Positions 1 to 12,460 are shown, counted from the first letter of the stretch. The stretch: DNA of 64,000 nt from Tetrastigma voinierianum (GCA_016808115.1 JAEQBH010000034.1:992001-1056000); one strand, 5' to 3'. Numbers and translations are program-made. The notes: generated by a model not told the origin, from the letters alone.

Positions 1-1156
1 TTTAAAGTAATCATTCTATTTTTTATGTGCTCAGAGTTACAATTTAATTATTTATTAAAATATTTTTTTTAACTGTTAAACGCTTTAAATTATTCCTAGT
101 GGAACAAGAATCTGGACCCTTTCCTTCTTATATTTTGTATTTTTAAAACGTTGAATGCTTTATCATGTATGGTTGGCATAATAGGCTTTTTTGAATTTTT
201 AAAATAATTTATTTTATGAGTGGAATAAGGCTAAACTATTTAATTGCATACAATATATATATATAATTCATCCTATTCATCATAAAGGGGTTTTTTTCTC
301 GATTATTTTAATAAAAATTTTAAATTCGAATTAACTAAACTTCTTTATTTTAAAATAATTAATTTAATATCATATAAATAATTTCATCTCAAGGTTTTAT
401 CCCCATTTTTTATATAAAATAAAAATCGAAAAAATAGGAACTATTCATTTTTAACTTAATTTAGTAGCCCCTTCAAAATAACTTAATTTAGCATCTAACT
501 TTAAAAGGAATTTATTTTCATATATTAATAAAAGAGATAATATCGGATTACAAAATAGGCAAACTCAATTTTACATATAGAGGCATATTTTTTTTTCTAA
601 ACTACATATAAACGCATATTAAATTAAATGTTTCCATAAAGAAAAAAGGGATTATTAAAAAAAAAAAAGATGTTTCCATATAATCAAATACTCAAATTTG
701 GAAATTATAAATTTAATAAAAAAAAGAATCAAAGCAATTATCATCCTAAAAATTCATGAAACCAATTTTTATTATAGTCGAATTAAATCGATATCAAAAA
801 AGTTTTGTTCGTATAGATTTTTTTATTTGTAGAAGAAGATATAGATCAATTAGCATCCTGATCAATTAATTTTCTAAAAAGAAATGATAAAATCTTTTTA
901 GTTTTTCGATAAAATAATTATTAAAAATAACGATAAAAGTATAATTCGTGTTACAAAATTTTAGATTAGATGATTTTTATGCATATAAATACATAGACGG
1001 GAATAAGCAAGTCACGTGACAAAGCCACGGTGGAGGCTTATATAACTTTTGTTGAAATCAATGGCACAATAATGAAAATAAAAAAGAAAAATATCAAATT
1101 TATGTGAAAATACTTGCATTAAAAAACCACGAGAAAAGGAGAAAACTCTTATGGAC
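1..1156. other. AT-rich non-coding stretch, unit 1
   Basis: No coding potential was seen. The stretch is AT-rich with several homopolymer runs. A short palindrome containing CACGTG (about 1,013-1,020) lies some 20 bases before a TATATAA-like string (about 1,039-1,046), which could be the rest of a promoter cut off by the solo LTR at 1,157. The palindrome is not preserved in unit 2 (about 32,860-32,895), so support for a promoter is weak. Confidence 0.5.
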
Positions 1157-3131
1157 TGTGACGCCCCAAAACCCGGGGGTTCATTGACTACCCGTCAATC
1201 CGCGGAATACTCGTGAATGTCGAGATGCTTGAGCATTTCACGAAAATCGGGTAGAGTCTCATTTATGCGGGGGCTCTGCCAAAATACAAAACACATCCAT
1301 ATAACTTTTGTCCCGAAACATCAATATCATGAGTACAAATAGCGGCAGGCTGATACAACATTACTCATCAATATATATATATATCACGTATATCAGATAG
1401 TTTCCAGAGTTCAATTGTTTTACTCTTAGACAACAAATATTACAAAATTAAAACAGATTCCACAATACGTAGCTCAGAACCAAATGAGAAACATTTCCGG
1501 CTTTCTTCTAAGCAGCCTCATGAGTAAGGCGAGTCTCCTCGCACGCTCCACATTACTTGTAAAATAGTATCCCTCGATAGGAATGAAATTGTGTCTCGAT
1601 AGTGGAATCGCACAAGTAATTTCACTCTCACCTAAGTGCAATCTGATGCTCCAAAAATAAACACACATTCAAGCAAATCATGATCACACTTGAATGTCTA
1701 ATGATCATCATACCGAGTCCTCACGAAACCTCGCTTTTCGCCTAAACCTCCGTGCCAAATTATTATATTTATTTGCTTGGACAACCCCTCAGATGAATAT
1801 ATATATCAATTGGGCCGTCTCCGACTGATTGATATTGTTATGGACTACCCTCGGCGTGTATATCAATTGGGCGTCTCCGATGATTGATATTTTGGCATTA
1901 TAGACTCTGCTCCAGATAATTATTCTTTTAGACAGCATAGTAACGTCTCTGGAGCTCGCCCCTCCTTTTCATCCTATATCGTCCTAAGGTGTCCGGTCAT
2001 ATAGGTCGTAAATCTGGATTCCATTATAGTCTATCCACACGTACAAATATATAAACATGCATATATTCACATAAATTTCATCGCACAATCATATTTATGT
2101 AATTTCCCATTCATCTCATCAAAATTAAACTCGCGGCCATTTAATGTCCAACGAAGCGATTCTACTTGAATTACTAGACCAAACACATTAATTCACAAAA
2201 ATTATTTTGTGAACACTATTCTCGGGAATAGTGAAACCCTCGGTTACTATTCCCGAAAAATCACCAATCGTCGGTTCGCTTTGTGAACCCGAATTTCACG
2301 ATCATTTCCGGCCTCATTTCAATCAATACATTATTTATAGCATAATTTATGCCATTATCACCCAAACAGCCCGTCACGCTCCTTTGGCGGCGCATTTTGG
2401 ATTTCCAATGATTCAATCAATTCGGTCCCGAGTTTTGGGATCGATCGAGCGATCGTTAGCGCCAGCCGTAAACATCATATAGCACTTAAACAAAGTGTAA
2501 AACCCAAGTAAGAAAAATCCCCTACCTCACGGAGTTTGTCAAAACTCCTCAAATCATGTGTCCACGCATAGCCGCTCCGTAGGCATTTCCTTCTTGCGAA
2601 ACCACGGCGGTCGGATTCTTGCAATCCCCAGAAGAAGCGGATGTTCTCTCACAAAACCTCCATTGAACTCCAACGTATCTCCCCTACATTTCACGTTTTT
2701 ATACTCTTCATAAGGTAGGAAACCAAGCAGCTTATTTGTATTTTGTCTTTCCTAACTTAAACAATTGAAAATGATCGTTTTGTCGTCTTTTCGATTTGTA
2801 TTCAGTATTATCTACGGCCGTCCATTTTCATTATTTATCTACTCCACATTCCACTTATGGCACGCTGGTACTTTATTATATCATGACTTTCGTCGCATGA
2901 AAATCGTTCACGACACGAAGCGCGTCGCCGAAAATGTCTGGCTCGTTATCTCGGAATTCTACGAAATTCGACGTGCTAGCTAGATTTCGCGAGACGATTC
3001 CAACGGTGAAATCCGTTTCGTCATCCGAGATGTAAAGAATAAATTCCAAATTTTTGACTGAAATTACAATTTTGTAACCAAAATTACGATTTTGCCCTTT
3101 TTCCAGAAATTGGAATTTCTCGGGTCTTACA
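1157..3131 (+). mobile_element. Solo LTR, gypsy-type, with TGGAC target duplication
   Basis: This 1,975-base block begins TGTGACGCCCC and ends GGTCTTACA, the usual end sequences of a widespread plant gypsy LTR class. It is flanked by the identical 5-bp sequence TGGAC at 1,152-1,156 and 3,132-3,136, which is a target-site duplication. No internal retrotransposon sequence is present, so it is a solo LTR left by recombination between two LTRs. Related LTRs lie at about 23,883-26,122 and, more distantly, 3,935-6,602. Orientation is inferred from the known end motifs. Confidence 0.85.
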
Positions 3132-3136
3132 TGGAC

Positions 3137-3934
3137 TACATTTGGTGTGTTTTTCTCACTTAAAATGTGAGATTGGTTTTTAAATAAAAAAATTGAATTT
3201 TAAAATTTTTAAATGTAAATTGTAAATTTCAAATCTCAAATTTATAAAATTCAAATTGAAATACAGATCTGTTTCAAAATCTCAATTCAAACTTCAAATT
3301 TATTTCAAAATTCTCAATTTCCAAAAATTCAAACTTCTAATTTTCAAAACTTAAATTTCAAATCAGTTTTCAAAAATTCCAAACACATAATTAATTCTAC
3401 AATTCATATAAAATTGAATCTAGTGGAATTAATTTATTGTAGCTATATGAATATGAAGCTAAGTGTGGCCCGACATCTCATATATTCTTTAACAAAAATA
3501 ATTTTGACTTTTAATCTATAGCCAATTTTAATTGAAAGTTGATATTCTATATTGTTGTGCCCCGAAATGCTGCAATTTTCTATTGATAGCTCTAGTTTGT
3601 AGCCAAAGGTACACATTTCTTCCTTTAATTTTTCATTTATTCACTAAGCATGTAATTTGCTGAGTATACGTAATTAGGTGATGATTTATTGTCTGATTTT
3701 CATAATCACGATTAAGTAGGAACTCGGCTTAAGGGCTTAAAGGGTTCAGCGAGCCGGCTGCGATGCTATTTCCGTAGGTAACATTGCTTGATGTAAGATG
3801 CGGGGGTCCGTTGACTGAATTCATCAGCTTTGTGAATTTCTACGCTTGATTCTTGCTGCACCTAAGTCTTAGTACGAGCCGTTACCATTTGCACAAATGA
3901 ACCTTTGAGTTACTCGGCGACAGAGTTACTCGAA
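3137..3934. other. AT-rich spacer with degenerate CAAATTTCAAA-like motifs
   Basis: Positions 3,180-3,400 are made of short A/T runs with recurring AAATTTCAAA and AATTCAAA words, resembling the simple repeat inside the Harbinger element. Positions 3,430-3,930 look like ordinary non-coding sequence. No gene was recognised. Confidence 0.5.
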
Positions 3935-6602
3935 TGACACCCGTCACGTCCCTTCATTAGGACGGTCATTTCATATTTACATTGAAAAATATGAAATAAT
4001 TCACTCCATCACAGGTATGTAAAGTGCGATCAGATCTTTTACCATTATTACATGCAGACTATATCAACAATAGTCCAAAAGAATTTAATTATAATTCTTT
4101 TATACAAAGACACGTACTAGAACTAGTTTGTTCCAAGTACTTTTTACAAAAGGATTATCAAGGCCACATGTCGGTCTTCTTCACAATCATGGCCTCGTTT
4201 GAGCGCCATCCACTAGTGTTGACTCTGCACCTGAAAGGGTTGTCCCATAAAAGGTGAGCCAAGCACAGTAAAGAATACCTCCTACAAGGGTTACTCTCCA
4301 CCTAAGTGCACATACAATATTCACTCAACATTTCACATTTACATTCCAAAAAGAACATGCCAATTATATATGGAATCCTACATGCCATGCCATGAAATGA
4401 GATGCGACTCATCATGTATCATGCGCTGAGTCCTCAAGGCTCTCTCACACAATACCTAAACTCAGAAAAACCATCATTCACGGTTGATATCCGGTGAATT
4501 GTATAAGTGTTCATTTGTTTATAAACCAAGCTTTTGGATGATACATGACAATGATCATTTTATATTCAAAATCCATTTTTTATATTCAAGATCATGCGCC
4601 TTTGTGCAGGTAGCGGATTTTTGGTGTCACACTGCAGGCTCCGCAAACTTAGACACTTTTACGGCCTTTCACCATTAGGGAGTATGTCTGATCATAATTG
4701 GCGGATCTTTTACGAGATCTATCGACTTCATTGATAAGCACATATTTTACCATTTCAATCAACCCGTCTGACTTTGTTGGAGCGTTGTCATTAACCGACC
4801 CCACCCAGTCAAACACCAAAATTAGTGTCGATTTACCAACCATGCACTCACACCCATTTAATGCGATGTCCCAGTACATATGTAATGTATGCGCCATTGC
4901 CTATTTGTACCATGTCACATATATGATGAATGCTATATGGGCAATTTTATCAAACATGCATATCACCAATGCATCCTGGGCAATTATATCAAACATGCAT
5001 ATAATTTCCCTACATTAATTCATTCATGTCAATATGTCACACAAGCATATATCAACATCACAAACAAATCACTACTTAGTCAAGTAATGAAGCACTTTAT
5101 CCTCTAGGTTAAATTGGAGCGTAACATATCCACAAAATAACCTATAACATACCATGTAAAAGTATGTATCTACACATACAATTCATCACATACCAATATA
5201 TTAATACATATTAACATTTCATCAAACAAGCATGTCATGCCATACGAATTAGTATACTTGATGTTATGATCAAAATTTAAGCAACGATGTGAGCACAGAG
5301 AAATGCGTCGGTTTGGCGTATGGGCTGGGTCCCCAGACTTAAAAAGATTTTCATAGAGTTCAAGAACGTGTGAATCGGAGTTCGGACGAGAAAGATATGG
5401 TCGTCCAAAGTTGGAGTACACCAGGAGCCATACTATTGCGCCAATCCATGCAATAGCGTGCCCGAGGGTTGCAGGAGCATTTCGGCAACTCCCGTAAATG
5501 CAAATTTTTAACCCAAATTTGCTTAAGAAGCAGCCCTTTAAACTGGCTATAAACCCATCCCATGCCATTAACATGGCACAACACGGTTCCAAAATTAGTT
5601 CAAAACAATAGCCAAAAGGCTAGAAATAAACAAAAGTAGGAAGAATTCCTACCTCTTGAAGCGTAGCCCCTCGTTGAATCTCTGGACTTTACTCCTTGGT
5701 CAGCCAGTTGGAACTCGAGAATGCTAATGGGGCCAGGGAAGAAACCTTGATACAATAGGTACGGGCCCTGAGCCGGCTCTATCATTCACGAGGCCCCGAG
5801 GCACCTTTACCTGGGATAGAGGCTGAGTAGTAGGCGGGTCGAGTATCACCTTCCGGTAGGCGGGGAACCGCAGCGCCCTAGACTTATCCTCTCCTAGCCG
5901 GGAACCATCTCTAAGAAGAAGGCCGACTAATGATTACCCGGTGTTGATCTTAGTCTAAAAGGCACCCCTCCTCCAAAACACATACTTAGTTTTGGAGGTG
6001 GTTAAACTTCTCTTAGGGCCTGATTGCAACTAATTGTGTCATCAAAGAAAGGAAGAACATGTTTTGGCGCACAAAGAATTGAAGAGGTTACGGGCGCACC
6101 ACCGCCGTTTTCTTGTTTGTTTTGCAGGTACATGCTGGCAGGTTAATGCTCCGACGATCCAATGACTCGGAAAATTTCGGAGACTACAACTCCTTCCTCT
6201 TTCTCTCTTTCTTTTCCTTTTATTTTATTTTCTCTCTCTCTTTTCTCCTTTCCCTTTCTCTCCTTTCCTCATTTTCTCTTTTCCTTCTTGCTCCCCCCTC
6301 ATTCCTGTTCACATTCCATGCAAGTTGACACATGGTTTGCCATGTGTCTTGTAAAGACATGCATTGTGACATATGGCTTGTCATGTGTCTGACCGCGATC
6401 TTGGCGTGAAGTCTATTATCACCGAATTTATTAAATTCACCTAGGCAACTAAATTTCACGAGACGAACCCAACGGTAAGGTCCGTTTTGTCATCCGAGAT
6501 CTATAAAACTTATAAGTTTTCAACCTATACGTATTAACGAATCACTGTTTTACCTTTTTTCTTTTTCAGAAAATTTCAATTTTTTTCTCGGGTTTCTGAT
6601 CA
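3935..6602 (+). mobile_element. LTR-like block of a gypsy-type retrotransposon
   Basis: The block starts near TGACACCCGTCACGTCCC. Its last 200 bases share the layout of the solo LTR at 1,157-3,131: a tract about fire-and-forget base changes aside reads 'cgagacgaacccaacggt', then 'gtcatccgagat', then an AT-rich tail ending in 'ctcgggtttctgatca'. It contains a CT-rich tract at 6,180-6,300. No flanking target duplication could be identified, and no gag or pol sequence follows, so it is either a partial element or a solo LTR with uncertain ends. Confidence 0.5.
6180..6300. repeat. CT-rich (pyrimidine) tract
   Basis: About 120 bases of nearly pure C/T on the plus strand with short CTCTCT runs, inside the LTR-like block. 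It is conserved in unit 2 at about 38,050-38,130. Confidence 0.8.
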
Positions 6603-6850
6603 TGACCTCCCGAATTTGGACTCGATTTTCCAGACGCCTTTTCTACTCCGAAGTCACATTTAAGTTTTTTTTTTCTTATTTTGTTTTCCTTTTTAAAATA
6701 AAACAAAAATAAGTGACGACTCCAATAGGTAACATGACCTTCGAAATTGGACCCGATTTTTCCCAAACACACATTTTCTTATCAATAGTCACATTTAGAT
6801 TTTTTTTTCTTATTTTGTTTTTCTTTGTCAAAAACAAAATAAGTGCGACT
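6603..6850 (+). repeat. ~120-bp tandem duplication with GGCGACTCC-like ends
   Basis: Two adjacent copies (about 6,605-6,728 and 6,729-6,850) share, in order, a '(a)attggacccgatttt' segment, 'gtcacattta', a T-run, 'cttattttgtttt', an A-rich run and a terminal 'aagtg(a)cgactc'. The terminal string resembles the GTGGCGACTCC stretch found near the 5' end of some plant gypsy elements, so this may be the untranslated leader of the element whose LTR precedes it. The same pair occurs in unit 2 at about 38,463-38,730. Confidence 0.6.
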
Positions 6851-7012
6851 CAAAACGTTTTTATAATGGTTTTTTTAAAATAACCCAGTCTAGCCTTTTA
6901 AGTAAAAATGCATAATAACCAAAAGATCCTTAGAAACATTTGAAGAAATTATAATTATAAAAGGATTCCCAAAATTACATAAAAAATTCACATGCATGAG
7001 ATATAAGCCCTG

Positions 7013-8030
7013 TTTGGCTAAACAACTTAATTAAACACTTATTTTATAAGAGATTGTTAGATGAAAGCTTATGTCATAAGTACTTTATTCAATAAGCTAT
7101 TTGTTTTTGGATGCATATTTTAAAAAGTGTTTATGCATTATTTTAAGGTGTTTGGATGCATTACTACACAAACACTTAAAATAGTTGAAATTACTGAAAA
7201 GACCATCATAAACACTTATAAATTTGGAGTGTTTGGATACATACGTACTTGTCATAATTTTTAAAAATTTTAAAAAACAAAAAACTAAAGAACTAAAAAT
7301 TAATATTCTAGGTTTTTTTCTTCATTAAAATCTTTGGAACGCTTTCTATAAATTGGAATATGATGTATCATGAACTCATAGTTATTTAAGGAGTATCGAG
7401 ACACAAAAGCAGGCGCATCGAGACACAAAAGCCTCTTGGAGCCTTGAGGCACAGGTTTTTTTAAGTGATGCGTACCCTACATAATATAAATAAACATTAT
7501 ATATCTCACTAAATATTGTTTGTAATTTTTATCTAATAATAAAATAAAATAAAGTAAAAATAACGTAGACATAAAAATCAAGCATCATTAGTGTTTCATA
7601 TCCATATAAACATTTCCAAAAACCAAATAACAAACATCACATTATACTTTCTATCATCACAAAGTTCTAAGTTTTAAAACAAAATAAACATATGTATCTC
7701 CATCAAATTCTAAATTAAGAAAATCATCATCAATAAAATTTTATAAAGTTTTAAAATTTTATCTTTTTATAATTTTTTGAAATTTATTTTCCATTTATTT
7801 CAGATTTTTTTTTTCCTATTTTTACATAAAATTTCAAAATTTTTACCTATTGTTTACATAATCGTTTGGAATTTATTTTCTAATTTTTATTATTTTTCAG
7901 AAAAATTTTCTATTTTCCATAATATTTTCAAAAAAATTACCTATGTTTTACATATTTTTTTCCAAATTTATTTTCTATTATTTTCAGATTTTCTTTTTAA
8001 GATTTTTACATAATTTATCATAACCAAACG
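7013..8030. mobile_element. Possible AT-rich MITE-like element
   Basis: The left end, CCTGTTTGGCTAA, is of the kind seen at the termini of plant hAT-type MITEs. A loosely complementary AACCAAACGAG lies at about 8,022-8,032. The interior is very AT-rich and non-coding, with repeated 'gtgtttggatgcat' words near 7,100-7,260. The ends do not match well and no clear target duplication was found, so element status is tentative. Confidence 0.35.
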
Positions 8031-8613
8031 AGTTTATCATAATTGATAATTGATTTTTGAGTTTCATATAAACTTTTTTTTTTTAGCTTATTTTGATAAC
8101 TTTTTCCATAAAATTTGTGAAATAAACTAATAACCTTATATAGGGAAGTTATAAGTTTTTTTTATAAGCTATTTTAAATACCTATAATTTTTATCAACTA
8201 TAAATAAGTTCGCCCATAATCACTATTGTTGGAGTTAAAGGTGATTTGAATTCAGTTGAGATATGATTCAAACAATACCACGGTGTGGTATCATGAATTT
8301 TTTTTTGAAGAATCACAAAAATATATGCCATTATTTTAGAATTTATGGATTAGATATTTTTCTAATAACCGTATCAATTTTATACCAATATTCCTCTTTA
8401 CTATTGTTGTACCCATATTTATAATAATAAATTTTCCTCTTTATAAGATTTTTCCTTTAAGGGTTTTTCACATAAATTTATAAACATTTATTTCATTTCC
8501 CTTTTTCCGTTTCTTTTCTTATAACACTTTCAACAATTCTAAATATTAATTCGCGTGCTAATTAATTTTCCAAATATATATATATTTTCAAATATATGGA
8601 AATTATCTTAACC
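8031..8613. other. AT-rich sequence downstream of the kinase gene
   Basis: Non-coding and AT-rich, with a short ATATATATAT run at about 8,573-8,586. It lies past the kinase stop codon on the minus strand, so it would hold the 3' untranslated region and terminator. No specific signal could be assigned. Confidence 0.4.
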
Positions 8614-8799
8614 TTAAGTGTGGTCATATGAAGAATGAATAGTGGCGTAGATTTCCACCACCAGTCCACGATCCCTCTGAAGAAATCGTAGCGCCAATTT
8701 CCTCGGTCCTTGTCTCTGATTTGGGTCCTTTTCAAGAGCTTTCCTATTAAGCCCCTCAGCAGCGTCAGTTTAGCCCACCGGTCCCGGCGCATTGGCTAA
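8614..8799 (-). pseudogene. OXI1-like: OXI1-like kinase, exon 2 distal part (C-terminus, unit 1)
   Basis: The minus strand encodes the C-terminal lobe end: L-R-(D/G)-LIGKLL, then a KDP-like segment, then DFFRG followed by VDW in a shifted frame, as in OXI1/AGC2-2 proteins where 'HDFFRGVDW' precedes the C-terminal tail. A stop codon at 8,616-8,614 ends it. The upstream edge is the TAA target duplication of the Harbinger element (8,797-8,799). At least one frameshift is needed to read across the segment. Confidence 0.8.
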
Positions 8800-9030
8800 G
8801 AGCAACTCAATACAGAAAGTTGCCAAAAATGGGGTGCCAAATGCCATTTGCAACCACACAGAGCAGTGTTAGCACCTTAACATTTTCTTCGAAATGGTAA
8901 ATTAAAAATAGAGGTGCCATTTAATAATTAAATGTTTTTTCATTAAAAAATATGAATTCAAAACTTAGCAGTTATATTTACAGCGGTATATTTTCATAAA
9001 TGTAATTTAACGGATATATTTGTATAGTAA

Positions 9031-9160
9031 CAATTTCAAATTTCAAATTTCATGACAAAAATTTCAAATTTCAAATTTAATTTCAAATTCAAATTTCAAT
9101 TTTTCATTTGTTCATTAGAAATTTGAATTTCAAATTTCAATAGATTGAAATTCAAATTTG
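9031..9160. repeat. Simple repeat of TTTCAAA words
   Basis: Repeated TTTCAAA/TTTGAAA heptamer-like words on both strands give a partly self-complementary stretch. In unit 2 (40,908-41,040) the run is longer and more regular. Confidence 0.8.
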
Positions 9161-9314
9161 AAGTTACCAGCAGCCATGCATTAAAATTTTAAATACATAA
9201 ATATGATAATTTCTCATATTTTCATCATCTGTCTTCCCATTCTCTTCCCGATTTCCAATATCCTTTCTCTTTGTCTATTTATCCTTTTTCATATTTTTCG
9301 ATTCAGTGAGTGAT

Positions 9315-10574
9315 ATGAATCGTTTTTCAATATTTTTAGGAGAGATCCTCGATATTGAAGAGAAAGAAGATAATGATGATTTGGATGTATCGTATGCTGC
9401 AACTAGAAGGTCTGAAGGGTTTAGTCAAGGACGGCTAAGAAGGCATCGTGGTTCCGTTCCAGGCCACAGAACGGTTAATCGTGGTAGATCTGAAGGTCAC
9501 GAAAGACTCTATCGTGACTATTTTGCTACCCCTTGTGTATATGAAAGTTATTTTCGAAGGAGGTTTCGAATGAGTCGTCTCTTTTCTTGGTGCCAAATGA
9601 GGTTGAGTGATATGATCCATTACTTCATTCAAAACGGTCTTCGTTGGGTTTCTCGGTTTGTCATCCCTTCAAAGATAACTTAGTACCTTATAAATTCTTG
9701 CCTACGAACCGTGATTCTATGGATGAATACATCGAATTGGAAAGCCGCGACCATAGAAAGTGCGAGAAGGTTTGTGAAAACATTATTGCAATGTTTGGCG
9801 ACCATTACACGAGGTCACCATGATATCGATGTTAGCGATTGCTACACGGGAACTCGCGCGGCTTTCCTGGCATGTTAGGGGTATTGATTGCATGCATTGG
9901 AAGTGGAAAAATTGGCATCTGGCATTGGCAAGGTATGTATACTGGTCATTGTCATGAACCAACAATCATTTTAGAAGCTGTGGCATCTCAAGATCTTTGG
10001 ATATGACATGCATTCTTTGGTCTACCTAGTTCATTGAATGACATAAATGTTCTAGATAGGTCCCCTATTTTTACATTATTAGCAAATGGTCATGCTCCTC
10101 CAGTCAACTATATAATTACTTGATCATGAGTATAGAATGGGATATTATCTAGGCGATGGTATTTATCAGGTGGTCGACATTTGTAAAACTATTCCGCATC
10201 ACAAGGTTTGAAGAAAAAACATTTTGCTAAAGCACAAGAGTCGGCAAGAAAAGATGTAGAGCGGGCATTTGGGGGTACTTCAAGCCCGTTTTGCAATTGT
10301 GCGCGTGGACCGACCGCGTTTTGGGATGAAGAAACACTTCGAGATATTATGGCGTGCATAATAATGCATAATGGTCGTGAGGGCCAGAAGGAGATGTGGT
10401 AACAATGAACTGATGGAAGTGATGCAAAATCGCTTTTGTACAAGTGTCACATGCGTATACATTAGAATTAGAAGACTTCATGCAAACCCATTATCGGTCC
10501 CCGGGGCAGTGTTACTCATTATAAGCTAACGATCGGATCTTGTGAGCATTTGTGCTTAGCGACATGGCGACTAA
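9315..10574 (+). pseudogene. PIF/Harbinger DDE transposase (ALP1-like), frameshifted
   Basis: An ATG at 9,315 opens a frame to 9,683 that includes HERLYRDYF and FRRRFRMSR, the conserved N-terminal block of plant Harbinger (ALP1-type) transposases. The homology then continues through shifted frames: GIDCMHWKW (first catalytic Asp, codon 9,886-9,888), EPTIILEAVASQDLW, SLNDINVLDRSP (second Asp, codon 10,040-10,042), GLKKKHFAKAQESARKD, and VERAF (catalytic Glu, codon 10,259-10,261). The end is near 'NDLVEHL' at about 10,574. All three DDE residues are present but in different frames, so the gene as written is not functional. Several frame breaks differ from those in unit 2, which hints at sequencing error. 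Confidence 0.9.
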
Positions 10575-10577
10575 TAA

Positions 10578-10790
10578 CCTCTATCAATTTCAAGTTGAAG
10601 TTGTATTTTCAATTCCAATTTCAATTTCATGTTGTATTTCAATTCCAATTTCAATTTCATGTTGTATTTTAATTCTCAATTTCAATTTTCATATTTGTAT
10701 TTCAATTTCCTCAATTTCAATTTCATATTGTATTTTAATTTCAATTCCAATTTCATGTTGTATTTTCAATTGTGAATTCAAACATAATAA
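10578..10790. repeat. CAATTCCAATTTCAATTTCATGTTGTATTT-type minisatellite
   Basis: About six imperfect copies of a ~30-bp unit made of TTCAATTCCAA and TTTCATGTTGTA words follow the transposase gene. Unit 2 carries the same array at about 42,465-42,640. Confidence 0.8.
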
Positions 10791-10839
10791 ATAATGACTA
10801 CAAATTAAAATAATACTTAACATAATAAATAACAACTAA

Positions 10840-11830
10840 AAATTAAAACCCAGCTTTTTTCATAACCTCTATCTTGATTGTTCCAATATGTTGCGAGAAA
10901 GTGGGTCCATGCCAGTAGTATCAATTTCCATGATTTTCATCTCATTTTGCATTTGAATTTCTTTTGTCTTTCTTGATTCCCCAGCCCATTTTACGATGTT
11001 CTTTCTAATGCTATCTCTGTTGAGCATAAATTTTTGTCTTGTCGCTCGACTTTTTGTCGTTACTTCATTCTTTCATTCGGTGGTGATGATCTAGTGATCT
11101 TTTAACGCTCGGTTTGCTTCTCTTTGTTTTTAAGTTGTTCTTGACCTTTACGCTGATGGCCCTCTCGAGGTTAGGAGTGGACCCGAGGTTCGGTGTCATC
11201 CACAAATATGGAGTTGAATGGCGGGATTCAGCATGAGTTGATTCAGTGGGACTACGGGTGAATGAGTTTTTTGCTTTCTCTGTGCTACTTGGTCAGTGCA
11301 GTCCATTTCCGCTCCATTTTCAATATATTCCAACAATGCTCGTACTGAAATGGTTTTCCAATAATATTAGCAAACATTTCTTTTGCTTCATCAACCTGAT
11401 AAACATATGAAATTATTCAGTTAATAGTTCAAATATCAAATCATACTAGTGTCTAATTTAAAAGTTTATATCTTACTTTATTTTGCTCGGTGTCCACTTT
11501 ACAGCCAGTCTTTCAATTTGACTATAAAAACAGACAAATTTCTTTGCATTTGCATTTATATCGATCCAACGACTTTTAATAGAAGATTGAGACGCTCTTC
11601 TTGATTGCCTCCATGAAGTTCGTATTGCGAGATTCTTTGCCAAAATGCACCACCTTGTTGTTCATTGATATGCATCTTTGCCATTATTAAAGCGCGGCAG
11701 TTAATTTATCTTAACTACTCTGAAGAAGTTCTTTGTCCTTTCTTGATTTCTCAATCTTGGAACGACTTCATTTGCAATGCGGCAATCGCGTGGGATTACT
11801 GCGAATAGTGTCGTTATATAAATCAGGTTA
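10840..11830 (-). pseudogene. Harbinger ORF1: Myb/SANT-like, NAM-associated domain protein, frameshifted
   Basis: On the minus strand the region at about 11,300-11,405 reads VDEAKEMFANIIGKPFQYEH followed by CWNILK, a block shared by the Myb/SANT-like accessory proteins of PIF/Harbinger elements (often annotated as glutathione S-transferase T3-like or 'NAM-associated'). Upstream, at about 11,580-11,690, is a remnant of the GxxFW-type N-terminal segment. Downstream, at about 10,880-11,010, is a charged C-terminal stretch ending near MDPLSRNILE. These proteins help their transposase enter the nucleus and bind the element ends. Multiple frame breaks are present. The gene converges on the transposase. 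Confidence 0.8.
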
Positions 11831-11889
11831 TTAGTTCATGAAACCAGATCGGTTAAGAGACAAGTATATTGCCGATCCGTCTGCAAAAA

Positions 11890-12330
11890 TAAAAATAAAA
11901 ATTAAAATCAATTTAAAGATGAAGATGATTTATAGCATTATGCAATTAGATCGATATAAAAATTATAAATCAATTTAAATGTGATAATTTATCAGTTGAA
12001 ATTATCAAATATCAATTAATTAAAAGAATAATTTGTCATTTTTCGAGATAGTATCAGGTCAAAGATTATGATCAGTTAAAGAAAGGATGGACAGTTTATG
12101 GCTTGTATGCAGATCAGTCTGCCAATTATAAAATTTAAAATCAATTTAAAAGAATGAGCAATTTATTAATTAAAAATTATCAATTTATCAATTTTAAATT
12201 TAAAATCAATTTATCCAATTTAAAGAATGACAATTTATCAGGTAAAAAATTATAATCAATTTAAAATAGCGATTTATAAAATATACAAATCAATTTGCAG
12301 TATAAAACCTATTTCTAATAAATGTAAATA
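11890..12330. repeat. AT-rich degenerate tandem repeat (AATCAATTTAAA / GAGCAATTTAT)
   Basis: Imperfect repeats of AAAATCAATTTAAA and (G)AGCAATTTATCAATT words recur with a spacing of about 50-60 bases. The array is also present, more regular, in unit 2 at about 43,720-44,150. It lies between the accessory gene and the right end of the Harbinger element. Confidence 0.75.
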
Positions 12331-12392
12331 TTTAATAATATAACAATTTTGATTTAAAAATCAAAATTTCATAATTTAGGAGGAGATAATCA

Positions 12393-12460
12393 TACCCGTC
12401 CTCTTCCCCTTCTTTCTTCCTCTTCCCTTCCTCTTCCCCTGTTTCTTCCTCTTCCTCCAA
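12393..12460. repeat. Pyrimidine-rich CTTCCTCTTCC tract
   Basis: A run of CTTCC/CTCTTCC words on the plus strand, near the right end of the Harbinger element and upstream of its minus-strand gene. It is conserved at about 44,235-44,295. Confidence 0.75.

Noticed and set aside
4698..5592. Several frames of 70-140 codons in the LTR-like block
   Set aside because: They overlap each other on both strands, show no known domain, and are not preserved in unit 2 despite high identity.
5780..5970. GC-richer patch resembling structured RNA or rDNA
   Set aside because: No match to rRNA or tRNA landmarks (no cloverleaf or T-loop GGTTCGAATCC) and it is part of the LTR-like block.
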